A DNA stretch of 64,000 bases from NCBI RefSeq assembly GCF_007677875.1, contig NZ_VEDO01000020.1:46848-110847 (forward strand), read 5' to 3'. This document shows, in pieces, positions 57,105 to 64,000 of the stretch. Made by a program: the position numbers and the translations under genes. The notes beneath the pieces were generated by a model. The model worked only from the letters and a program-made list of their open reading frames with translations. It searched no databases and was not told the DNA's origin. Every line of letters starts with the position of its first letter. Within the stretch, counting starts at the first letter, position 1. Origin of the DNA: Variovorax boronicumulans. Its GTDB lineage: Bacteria > Pseudomonadota > Gammaproteobacteria > Burkholderiales > Burkholderiaceae_C.

Positions 57105-58754
57105 TCAGCGGCGCGTGTCTTCCAGCACCCAGGCCGCGGCCTTCTCGGCCATCATGAGTGTGGGGCTGTTGGTGTTGCCGCTGGTGATGGTGGGCATGGC
57201 GCCGGCATCGACCACGCGCAGCCCCACGATGCGGCCACCCCGCCCATCGCGCACCCGCATGCGGCTGTCGAGCACGGCCATCGGATCACCATCGCGGCCC
57301 ATGGCCGTGGTGCCCACGGGGTGGAAGATGGTGGTGGCGATGTCGCCGGCCAGGCGCGCGAGGTCTTCGTCGCTCTGGTACTGCGGGCCGGGCTTGTATT
57401 CCTCGGGCTTGAAAGGCGCCAGGGCCGGCTGGGCCGCGATGCGGCGCGTCACGCGCAGCGAATCGGCGGCGACCTGGCGGTCGGCGTCGGTGCTCAGGTA
57501 GTTGGGGGCGATGGCTGGCGCGTCGCCGAAGCGCGGGCTCCGGATGCGCACGCTGCCGCGGCTCGTGGGGTTGAGGTTGCACACGCTCGCGGTGAAGGCC
57601 GGAAAGCTGTGCAGCGGCTCGCCGAAAGCGTCCAGCGAGAGCGGCTGCACGTGGTACTGGATGTTGGCGTGCGGCCGGCCCGGATCGCTGCGCGTGAACG
57701 CCCCCAGCTGCGAGGGCGCCATGCTCATGGGCCCGCTGCGCGAGAGCAGGTACTGCAGACCGATGCGGGCCTTGCCCGCGAGCGAGGAGGCCAGCACGTT
57801 GAGCGTGGGAGTGCCCGAGATCTTGTAGACGGCGCGGATCTGCAGGTGGTCCTGCAGGTTCTCGCCCACGCCGGGCAGGTCGGCCTGCACCGCAATGCCG
57901 TGCTGCTGCAGGAGCGCACCCGGGCCGATGCCCGAGAGCTGCAGGATCTGCGGCGAGCCGACGGCGCCGGCGCACAGCAGCACCTCGCGCGTGGCGCGCA
58001 CGGTGACGAGCTCGCCGCCCGTCCAGACCTCGGCGCCGGTACAGCGCAGGCTGCCGTCGGTCTGGCGCTCGAGCAGCAGCCGCGCCACCTGGCCGCCGGT
58101 CCACAGTTCGAAGTTGGGCCGGCCGTAGCAGGTCGGGCGCAGGAAGGCCTTGGCCGTGTTCCAGCGCCAGCCGCTCTTCTGGTTGACCTGGAAGTAGCCC
58201 ACGCCCTCGTTGTCGCCGCGGTTGAAGTCCGTGCTGTGCGGCACGCCGGCCTGCTGCGCGGCCTGCGCGAACGCGTCCAGGATGTCCCAGCGCAGGCGTT
58301 GCTTTTCCACGCGCCATTCGCCGCCGGCGCCGTGCATCTCGTCCGCACCCAGGTAGTGGTCCTCGTGCTGCTTGAAGGCCGGCAGCACGTTCTCCCAGCG
58401 CCAGGTGGCGTCGCCCGTGGCCTCGGCCCAGCTGGCGTAGTCGCGCGCCTGGCCGCGCATGTAGATCATGCCGTTGATGGACGAGCAGCCGCCCAGCGTC
58501 TTGCCGCGCGGGTAGCGCAGCGTGCGGCCGTTCAGGCCCGCATCGGGCTCGGTCTGGTAGAGCCAGTCGGTGCGCGGGTTGCCGATGCAATACAGGTAGC
58601 CCACCGGGATGTGGATCCAGTGGTAGTCGTCGCGGCCGCCGGCCTCGATCAGCAGCACGCGGCGCTCAGGGTCCTTGCTCAGACGGTTGGCCATCAGGCT
58701 GCCGGCCGTGCCTGCGCCGATGACGATGTGGTCGAAGGTATTGCTGCCGCTCAT
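57105..58754 (-). CDS. GMC-family FAD oxidoreductase (choline/alcohol dehydrogenase-like)
   Basis: 549 residues. The FAD fold HIVIGAGTAGSLMANRLSKD, the GMC signature 1 RGKTLGGCSSINGMIYMRGQ, signature 2 GAVGSPQILQLSGIGPG and the catalytic His region TTIFHPVGTTAMG are intact. It oxidises alcohols such as choline or short diols in the cytoplasm or at the membrane. GGGAGA precedes the ATG. The divergent LysR gene is its probable regulator. Confidence 0.94.
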   Translation of the reverse strand: MSGSNTFDHIVIGAGTAGSLMANRLSKDPERRVLLIEAGGRDDYHWIHIPVGYLYCIGNPRTDWLYQTEPDAGLNGRTLRYPRGKTLGGCSSINGMIYMRGQARDYASWAEATGDATWRWENVLPAFKQHEDHYLGADEMHGAGGEWRVEKQRLRWDILDAFAQAAQQAGVPHSTDFNRGDNEGVGYFQVNQKSGWRWNTAKAFLRPTCYGRPNFELWTGGQVARLLLERQTDGSLRCTGAEVWTGGELVTVRATREVLLCAGAVGSPQILQLSGIGPGALLQQHGIAVQADLPGVGENLQDHLQIRAVYKISGTPTLNVLASSLAGKARIGLQYLLSRSGPMSMAPSQLGAFTRSDPGRPHANIQYHVQPLSLDAFGEPLHSFPAFTASVCNLNPTSRGSVRIRSPRFGDAPAIAPNYLSTDADRQVAADSLRVTRRIAAQPALAPFKPEEYKPGPQYQSDEDLARLAGDIATTIFHPVGTTAMGRDGDPMAVLDSRMRVRDGRGGRIVGLRVVDAGAMPTITSGNTNSPTLMMAEKAAAWVLEDTRR

Positions 58755-58842
58755 GCTGGTGTCTCCCTGGGGGCGCGAGTGTCGCCCGGGCGCCGCAGCC
58801 AAGCCAATGAGTTCTACCCCTACTGGTATAAGCACTGCAAAT

Positions 58843-59751
58843 ATGAACCCCGCCCTGCTCGACCTGCACCTGCTGCGCGCCTTCGTCACCGTCGCGCACG
58901 AAGGCAGCGTCTCGCGGGCGGCCGCGCGGCTGCACCGGACGCAACCGGCGCTGAGCCTGCAACTCAAGAAGCTGGCCGAGGCGAGCGGGCTGGAGCTGTT
59001 CCAGCGCGGTGCCCACGGCATGGCGCTGTCGGCCGACGGCGCGGCGCTGCTGCAGCTGGCCGAACGCACGCTGGCCGCGGCCGAAGACTTCGCGCAAGGC
59101 GTGGAGCGGCTGCACGGCAGCGCGCGCGGCCTGCTGCGCATCGGCACCATCCTCGACCCGTCCTTCCTGCGGCTGGGCGACTGGCTGGGCGCGCTGGTGC
59201 GCTCGGCCCCGCAGATCGCGACCGAGCTGCGCCACGGCATCAGCGGCAGCGTGCTGGCACAGCTGCAGCAGGGGCAGCTCGACGTGTGCTTCTACCTGAG
59301 CCCCAGCCTGGCCGCGACCGAGGCGCTACCGCCCGCGCTGGCCGGGCGCACGCTCACGCGCTTCGATTACCGCGTGGTGGCGCCCGCCGGCTGGGGGCCG
59401 CAGGTGGCGGGGCGCGACTGGGAGGCGCTGGCCACCCTGCCCTGGCTGGAGACGCCGCCCGAGTCGGCGCACCATCGGCTGCTGCAGGGCGTGTTCGGCC
59501 CGCGCGGCCTGGCACCGCGACGCGCCGCGCTGGTAGACCAGGAGGCCTCGATGCTGGACCTCATCAAGTCGGGCGTGGGCCTGTCGCTGGTGCGCGATGC
59601 GATCGCCATCCGCGAGAGCCAGACGCATGGCCTGGCCGTGGCCGACCGGGTGCGCATTCCCTGCGAGCTGCAGTTCGTCTGTCTGGCCCGGCGGCAGGGC
59701 GATGCGGTGGTGCAGGCGGCTTGGCGCGCGTTGGAGCAGGTGTGGGGATGA
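58843..59751 (+). CDS. LysR-family transcriptional regulator
   Basis: 302 residues. LHLLRAFVTVAHEGSVSRAA and LHRTQPALSLQLKKLAEASG form the DNA-binding domain; the effector domain contains LRIGTILDPSFLRLGD and MLDLIKSGVGLSLVRDAIAI. It is divergent from the GMC oxidoreductase with an 88-bp gap, the usual layout for a LysR activator and its target. The 5' gap is relatively AT-rich (TACTGGTATAAGCACTGCAA). Confidence 0.92.
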   Translation: MNPALLDLHLLRAFVTVAHEGSVSRAAARLHRTQPALSLQLKKLAEASGLELFQRGAHGMALSADGAALLQLAERTLAAAEDFAQGVERLHGSARGLLRIGTILDPSFLRLGDWLGALVRSAPQIATELRHGISGSVLAQLQQGQLDVCFYLSPSLAATEALPPALAGRTLTRFDYRVVAPAGWGPQVAGRDWEALATLPWLETPPESAHHRLLQGVFGPRGLAPRRAALVDQEASMLDLIKSGVGLSLVRDAIAIRESQTHGLAVADRVRIPCELQFVCLARRQGDAVVQAAWRALEQVWG

Positions 59752-59802
59752 GGCCGACGACGCGCACACAACGAGCGGCCTGTTCGCGCATGACGGAGCG
59801 GG

Positions 59803-59970
59803 TCAAGGTCCTGCCGGACGAACGGCGCTGAAGAGGTCCGCTGCAAGCGGCCCGGTGCGGCCCAGCAAGGCGTCGACAGTGGCCGGGAGGTTGGGGCTGT
59901 AGCGCCGCGCCTGCTCGACCAGCGTATCGTTCAGGCGCAGGTTGATGGCGCGGACCGCTGTTCCCTGCTG
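59803..59970 (-). pseudogene. CcdA-type antitoxin relic
   Basis: The frame reads VRAINLRLNDTLVEQARRYS and PNLPATVDALL, the ribbon-helix-helix N-terminus of CcdA antitoxins, then jumps to RTGPLAADLFSAV, which looks like the C-terminal toxin-wrapping end. About 25 middle residues expected in CcdA are absent, no standard start codon precedes the match, and no ccdB follows. I read it as a degraded single antitoxin. Confidence 0.55.
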
Positions 59971-60044
59971 GGCGCGGGCGTGGCCGTCGATCCCAAAGGG
60001 GCGCCGGACAATCGAGCCGACATCAACCAGCCCCCCGTACCGCC

Positions 60045-60746
60045 ATGAACCCGCCCCACCCCCTCGTCCTCGTCCCCGGCCTGCTCTGCGACGCCCAGCT
60101 CTGGGCGCCACAGGTCGCCGGCCTGGCCGGCACCGCCGATGCCTGGGTGCCAGCGCCCACGCAGCACGACAGCATCGAGGCACTGGCCGGCGCCATCCTC
60201 GCCGACTGCCCGTTCGCGCGCTTTGCGCTGGCCGGCCTGTCCATGGGCGGCTACATCGCCATGGCCATGCAGCGCCGGGCACCGCAGCGCGTGACGCACC
60301 TGGCCTTGCTCGACACCAATGCTGTGGCCGATGCGCCCACCGCCAGCGCCGCGCGCCGCGAACTGGTGGCGCGCAGCCGCGCCGAGGGCATGGGCGCGGC
60401 GGCCGATGCGCTGCTGCCGCGCCTGGTGTGGCCGCAGGCACCGGAGCATGCAGCGCTGCGCGCCCAGGTGCGCAGCATGGCCCGCAATGTGGGCGAGCAG
60501 GCCTTCGCGCGACAGCAGGAGGCCATCATCGGGCGCCTCGATGCGCGCGCCGCGCTGGCGCAGGTGGCCTGCCCGACCTTGATCGCCTGCGGCGCCCAGG
60601 ATCTGCTGACACCGCCCGCATTGCACGAGGAGATGGCGGCCCTGGTGCCCGGTGCGCGGCTTGAAGTCTTCGCCGATTGCGGCCACCTGAGCACGCTGGA
60701 GCAGCCCGCGCAGGTCACCCAGGCCCTGCGCACTTGGCTGGTGTGA
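60045..60746 (+). CDS. alpha/beta hydrolase
   Basis: 233 residues, cytoplasmic. LVLVPGLLCDAQLWAPQVAG is the oxyanion-hole region, FALAGLSMGGYIAMAM the nucleophile elbow, CGAQDLLTPP the acid and FADCGHLSTLEQP the catalytic His. It belongs to the large MhpC/3-oxoadipate enol-lactonase-like branch; the substrate is not inferable. It has no operon partner. Confidence 0.9.
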   Translation: MNPPHPLVLVPGLLCDAQLWAPQVAGLAGTADAWVPAPTQHDSIEALAGAILADCPFARFALAGLSMGGYIAMAMQRRAPQRVTHLALLDTNAVADAPTASAARRELVARSRAEGMGAAADALLPRLVWPQAPEHAALRAQVRSMARNVGEQAFARQQEAIIGRLDARAALAQVACPTLIACGAQDLLTPPALHEEMAALVPGARLEVFADCGHLSTLEQPAQVTQALRTWLV

Positions 60747-61229
60747 AGGCTCAGTGCCGGCAGCGCCGCGGTCAGGGCCTGCAGCGCGCCGGCGCTCAGG
60801 TGGCTGGCCCGCCTGGGAGCGGGATCCGGCTGCGGTGGCCAGCGCCGCGGTGTCGATGGGGTTTAGCAGGCAGGCGCAGCCACCCGTCAGCCCCTGCGCA
60901 GCCAGGGGCATGCGGTGCAGTTCCTCGTTCGGGCCGGCGACTTGCACGCGAGCAGGGTCGCGTGGCGCTGCTGGCGGCCGGGCATGCGCTGAGGCACGCG
61001 TTCCGGCCACTCCCGCAACTGCGGCGCGCCAATGCTCCACCGCCTCGCCAAGCGCCTCGGCCAGGCCGCCGTAGGAAGCCCGATGCCGGCCCGGCGTGAA
61101 GCGGCTGGCCGCAAGCAGGGCGCGACCGTACAGGCGCGCGGGCCGGGTCTGCTGGAAGCGCCTTCCGGGTTTGATGCTTGGGGTGGCCCCGCTTCCCGTC
61201 CGTTGCTGCCTGAGCGAGAAATACAGAGC
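60747..61229. other. gene-free stretch
   Basis: About 480 bp between an alpha/beta hydrolase and a LysR gene. Long open frames exist on the minus strand but none has a start codon in a sensible place, a ribosome-binding site or a family I recognise. High GC alone can keep frames open, so I assign nothing; a remnant gene cannot be excluded. Confidence 0.5.
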
Positions 61230-62153
61230 TCAGGCGCTGAAGCCGGCAGCGAAGGCCTGGCGCAAGTAAGCGACGAAGGCCTCTACGGCCCGTGGCACGT
61301 AGGGTGCGTAGGGTCGGATCGCATAAAGCGTCTCGCTGAATTGGCCTTCGACCTTCCACTCGGGCAACACCCGCTGCAGCTGGCCGCTGCGCAGCGCGGC
61401 CTGGGCGCTGAAGTCGGGCACCAATGCAATGCCAAGGCCGGCCAGTGCAGCGTCGCGCAGCGCCTCGCTGTTGTTGGCCGCGAAGACGCCAGCCACGGGG
61501 ACGACCGCGCGCTCCTCGCCACGCAGCATCGTCCAGCCGGCCATCTGGCCGGCACGCGGGTAATGCAGGCAGTCGTGCGTGCGCAGCGCCTCCGGGTCGG
61601 CCGGAGCACCGCGGCGGCGCAGATAGGCCCGGCTCGCCACGAGCAAGGAGCGCGTGGGCGCCAGCAACCAAGCCACATGGGTCTCGGGCGGTGCGGCGGT
61701 GTGGCGCACGGCCAGGTCGAAGCCCTCCACGGCGAGCTGGCGCAGGCCGTCGGACAGGTCCAGCTCCAACCGCACCTGCGGGTACGCCCGCAGGAATTCG
61801 GGCAGGCGCGGCACCAACTGCTGGCGCGCGAAAGCCACGGGCGCTGTCACGCGCAGCAGGCCCTGCGGCGCGTCGGCCAGGTCGCGCACGGCCGCGAAGC
61901 TCTGCTGGATTTGCGCGAACGCGCTGCGCGTGCCGTCAGTCAGGCGCTGCCCGGCCTCTGTCAGCCGCACGCTGCGCGTGGTGCGCTGAACCAGCGGCAC
62001 GCCCGCCGCGCGCTCGAGCTCGGCAATGCGCTGGCTCATGGCCGCCTTGCTGATGGACAAACGCGCGGCCGCCGCCGTAAAGCTGCCGTGTTCGCCGAGC
62101 ACCGCGAGCGCGTGCAGGGCACTCCAAAGCTGGTCGGTTTTTTCGGAGGTCAT
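61230..62153 (-). CDS. LysR-family transcriptional regulator
   Basis: 307 residues. LHALAVLGEHGSFTAAAARL and LSISKAAMSQRIAELERAAG are the winged helix; the effector domain has VRLELDLSDGLRQLAVEGFD and GLGIALVPDF, the DsdC/CrgA-like subgroup. It is divergent from mmsA with 109 bp between, and a palindromic LysR box lies eight bases upstream of its start, so it probably controls mmsA and itself. Confidence 0.93.
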   Translation of the reverse strand: MTSEKTDQLWSALHALAVLGEHGSFTAAAARLSISKAAMSQRIAELERAAGVPLVQRTTRSVRLTEAGQRLTDGTRSAFAQIQQSFAAVRDLADAPQGLLRVTAPVAFARQQLVPRLPEFLRAYPQVRLELDLSDGLRQLAVEGFDLAVRHTAAPPETHVAWLLAPTRSLLVASRAYLRRRGAPADPEALRTHDCLHYPRAGQMAGWTMLRGEERAVVPVAGVFAANNSEALRDAALAGLGIALVPDFSAQAALRSGQLQRVLPEWKVEGQFSETLYAIRPYAPYVPRAVEAFVAYLRQAFAAGFSA

Positions 62154-62160
62154 GCGGCCT

Positions 62161-62182
62161 ATTGTTCATGACGGCGAACAAT
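62161..62182. promoter_or_regulatory. LysR-type operator candidate upstream of mmsA
   Basis: ATTGTTC (62161-62167) and GAACAAT (62176-62182) are perfect inverted arms with an eight-base spacer; T62165 and A62177 give the T-N11-A core. It sits immediately upstream of the LysR gene and about 80 bp from the mmsA start. Confidence 0.6.
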
Positions 62183-62262
62183 CAGTTCAGCCGGATTGCC
62201 TGTACATGGGCCGCCGCGGTTCCTAGACTTGCGGCCTTTCTTCCCTTTCAGCGAGACATTCC

Positions 62263-63795
62263 ATGAAGCGCGACCTGCCCGCCACCCCCGCCTACACCGA
62301 CAGCGCCGAAGTGGCGCACTTCATCGCCGGCCAGCCCGTCCAGGGCGTGGGCGAGCGCACGCAGGCCGTGTTCAATCCAGCCCTAGGGACGGAGGCGAGG
62401 CGGTTGCGCCTGGCCGACAAGCCTGATGTGGACGCCGCCGTGGCTGCGGCCCAGGCCGCCTTCCCGGCTTGGGCCGACACGCCGCCGATCCGCCGTGCGC
62501 GCGTGTTGCTCAAGTTCTTGGAGTTGGTCAACCAGCACAAGGACGCGCTGGCCGCCATGATCACGGCGGAGCATGGCAAGGTGTTCACCGACGCGCAGGG
62601 CGAGGTCTCGCGCGGCATCGACATCATCGAGTTCGCCTGCGGCGTGCCGCAGTTGCTCAAGGGCGATTTCACCGACCAGGTCTCCACCGGCATCGACAAC
62701 TGGACGCTGCGCCAGCCGCTCGGCGTGATCGCGGGCATCACGCCGTTCAACTTCCCGGTCATGGTTCCGATGTGGATGTTCCCGGTCGCCATTGCGGCGG
62801 GCAACACCTTCGTGCTCAAGCCCAGCGAGCGCGATCCCTCGCCCTCGTTGTTCATCGCCAAGCTCCTGAAGGAAGCCGGCCTGCCCGACGGCGTGTTCAA
62901 CGTGGTACAGGGCGACAAGCTGGCCGTGGATGCGCTGCTCGAGCACCCGGACGTCAAGGCCATCAGCTTCGTCGGCTCCACGCCCATCGCCCAGTACATC
63001 TACGAGACCGGCGCCCGCCACGGCAAGCGGGTGCAAGCCCTGGGCGGCGCCAAGAACCACATGGTGGTGATGCCCGATGCCGACATCGACCAGGCCGTGG
63101 ACGCGCTGGTGGGCGCCGGCTACGGCTCGGCCGGCGAGCGCTGCATGGCGATTTCGGTGGCGGTTCTGGTGGGCGACGCAGCCGACAAGCTGATCCCGAA
63201 GCTTGCCGATCGCGCCAGGACGCTCGTCGTCAAGAACGGCATGGAACTGGACGCCGAGATGGGCCCCATCGTCACGAAGCAGGCGCTGGAGCGCATCGAG
63301 GGCTACATCGCCACTGGCGTAGAAGAAGGCGCCGAACTGCTGGTAGACGGCCGCAACTTCAAGGTGGCTGGCCACGAACAGGGCTTCTTCACGGGCGGCA
63401 CGCTGTTCGACAAGGTCACGCCCGAGATGAAGATCTACAAGGAAGAAATCTTCGGCCCCGTGCTGGCCTGCGTGCGCGTGCCCGACCTCGCGGCCGCCAT
63501 CGATCTCATCAACAGGCACGAGTTTGGCAACGGCACGGCCTGCTTCACGCGCGACGGCAACGTCGCACGCGAGTTCGCGCGCCGCATCCAGGTCGGCATG
63601 GTCGGCATCAACGTGCCGATCCCCGTGCCCATGGCCTGGCACGGCTTCGGCGGCTGGAAGAAGAGCCTGTTCGGCGACATGCACGCCTATGGCGAAGAGG
63701 GCGTGCGCTTTTACACCAAGCAGAAGTCCATCATGCAGCGCTGGCCCGAAAGCATCGGCAAGGGTGCGGAGTTCGTGATGCCGACGGCCAAATAA
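62263..63795 (+). CDS. mmsA: CoA-acylating methylmalonate-semialdehyde dehydrogenase
   Basis: 510 residues, aldehyde dehydrogenase superfamily. The catalytic Cys is C294 ([10 protein letters not shown]). At the place of the usual general-base Glu there is Asn ([18 protein letters not shown]265), which marks the CoA-acylating MmsA type. [20 protein letters not shown] is also diagnostic. It converts methylmalonate or malonate semialdehyde to propionyl- or acetyl-CoA in valine, inositol or beta-alanine catabolism. The operon partner mmsB is absent here, and a strong terminator follows, so it is monocistronic. Confidence 0.95.
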   Translation: MKRDLPATPAYTDSAEVAHFIAGQPVQGVGERTQAVFNPALGTEARRLRLADKPDVDAAVAAAQAAFPAWADTPPIRRARVLLKFLELVNQHKDALAAMITAEHGKVFTDAQGEVSRGIDIIEFACGVPQLLKGDFTDQVSTGIDNWTLRQPLGVIAGITPFNFPVMVPMWMFPVAIAAGNTFVLKPSERDPSPSLFIAKLLKEAGLPDGVFNVVQGDKLAVDALLEHPDVKAISFVGSTPIAQYIYETGARHGKRVQALGGAKNHMVVMPDADIDQAVDALVGAGYGSAGERCMAISVAVLVGDAADKLIPKLADRARTLVVKNGMELDAEMGPIVTKQALERIEGYIATGVEEGAELLVDGRNFKVAGHEQGFFTGGTLFDKVTPEMKIYKEEIFGPVLACVRVPDLAAAIDLINRHEFGNGTACFTRDGNVAREFARRIQVGMVGINVPIPVPMAWHGFGGWKKSLFGDMHAYGEEGVRFYTKQKSIMQRWPESIGKGAEFVMPTAK

Positions 63796-63815
63796 GCCAC
63801 TGCATTCAGAACATC

Positions 63816-63849
63816 AAAAAGGCCGGCGAGTGTTCTCGCCGGCCTTTTT
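63816..63849. terminator. bidirectional rho-independent terminator after mmsA
   Basis: AAAAAGGCCGGCGAG (63816-63830) and CTCGCCGGCCTTTTT (63835-63849) are perfectly complementary over a TGTT loop, followed by more T. The A-run on the left makes it work in both directions, ending mmsA and any read-through from the rRNA operon. Confidence 0.95.
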
Positions 63850-63893
63850 TTATTTCGCAAGCCGAAGACACTCACGAATCAAGTGCACAAATA

Positions 63894-63929
63894 AAAACGC
63901 CCCGACCTCGTTGGAGGTTGGGGCGTTTT
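63894..63929 (-). terminator. rRNA operon terminator
   Basis: AAAACGCCCCGACCTC (63894-63909) and GAGGTTGGGGCGTTTT (63914-63929) form a 16-bp stem with one mismatch and a four-base loop. It lies 10 bp beyond the 3' end of the leftward 5S rRNA gene and gives TTTTTAT in that direction. Confidence 0.92.
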
Positions 63930-63938
63930 GGCTGTCGG

Positions 63939-64000
63939 AGCCTGACGATGACCTACTTTCACACGGGAACCCGCACTATCATCGGCGCAAAGTCGTTTCA
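63939..64000 (-). rRNA. rrf: 5S ribosomal RNA, 3' half
   Basis: On the minus strand the sequence reads CGCCGATGATAGTGCGGGTT, then CCCGTGTGAAAGTAGGTCAT and CGTCAGGCT, the conserved 3' half of betaproteobacterial 5S rRNA. The 5' half and presumably 23S and 16S lie beyond the right edge. A terminator follows at 63894-63929. Confidence 0.95.

Overview
The window is very GC-rich, densely packed bacterial chromosome. Protein styles and repertoire point to a betaproteobacterium of the order Burkholderiales, most likely family Comamonadaceae. The evidence is the SlyD/PAP2/BrkB/MurU housekeeping set, a tkt-gap pair, Tctc-type and Liv-type periplasmic binding proteins, MmsA, and a betaproteobacterial 5S rRNA 3' end. 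The genus is not resolved. No phage, plasmid, insertion sequence, CRISPR array or tRNA was seen.

Layout. 1-4.8 kb: a secreted subtilisin cut by the window edge, slyD, a PAP2 phosphatase, a TetR regulator divergent from a PhnB-like VOC protein with paired operator-like palindromes between them, and an MFS carrier. 4.8-6.9 kb: a Cache-domain histidine kinase and its NarL-type response regulator. 7.2-9.2 kb: an unusual pair of a RidA-family protein and a class V PLP enzyme, both with export and lipobox signals. 9.2-24 kb: mostly housekeeping (gap, tkt, wrbA, murU, pepP, OpgC-like, BrkB-like) with several exported hydrolases.

24-36 kb is the main accessory block. A GntR/FCD repressor lies divergent from a closely spaced co-directional run: phthalate-type Rieske oxygenase, glutamine-synthetase-like ligase, [2Fe-2S] ferredoxin, ferredoxin reductase, binding protein, LivH, LivM, LivG, LivF, second binding protein, amidase. 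It reads as one uptake-and-catabolism unit. My inference is that an amine or amide is imported, gamma-glutamylated, oxygenated or dealkylated by the three-component oxygenase, and that amide bonds are cut by the amidase. Three TGCATGCA palindromes and a direct repeat lie in the control region, and a long imperfect inverted repeat separates the first binding protein from the permeases. A second, smaller catabolic unit at 38.5-44.1 kb (LysR, DadA-like oxidase, a HyuB protein carrying only a stub of HyuA, a TTT binding protein, RidA) also suits amino or lactam compounds.

44-64 kb: hydrolases including a CPG2-like glutamate carboxypeptidase, a decayed patch (TetR and VOC remnants) at 48.4-49.3 kb, a DUF2256 plus FeS-type photolyase pair, katG, a fusion of a cyclic-nucleotide-binding domain with a thioredoxin-reductase-like flavoprotein, a GDSL hydrolase, a GMC oxidoreductase with its LysR regulator, a CcdA antitoxin relic, an alpha/beta hydrolase, a LysR regulator divergent from mmsA, and finally strong terminators and the 3' half of a 5S rRNA gene that ends an rRNA operon entering from the right.
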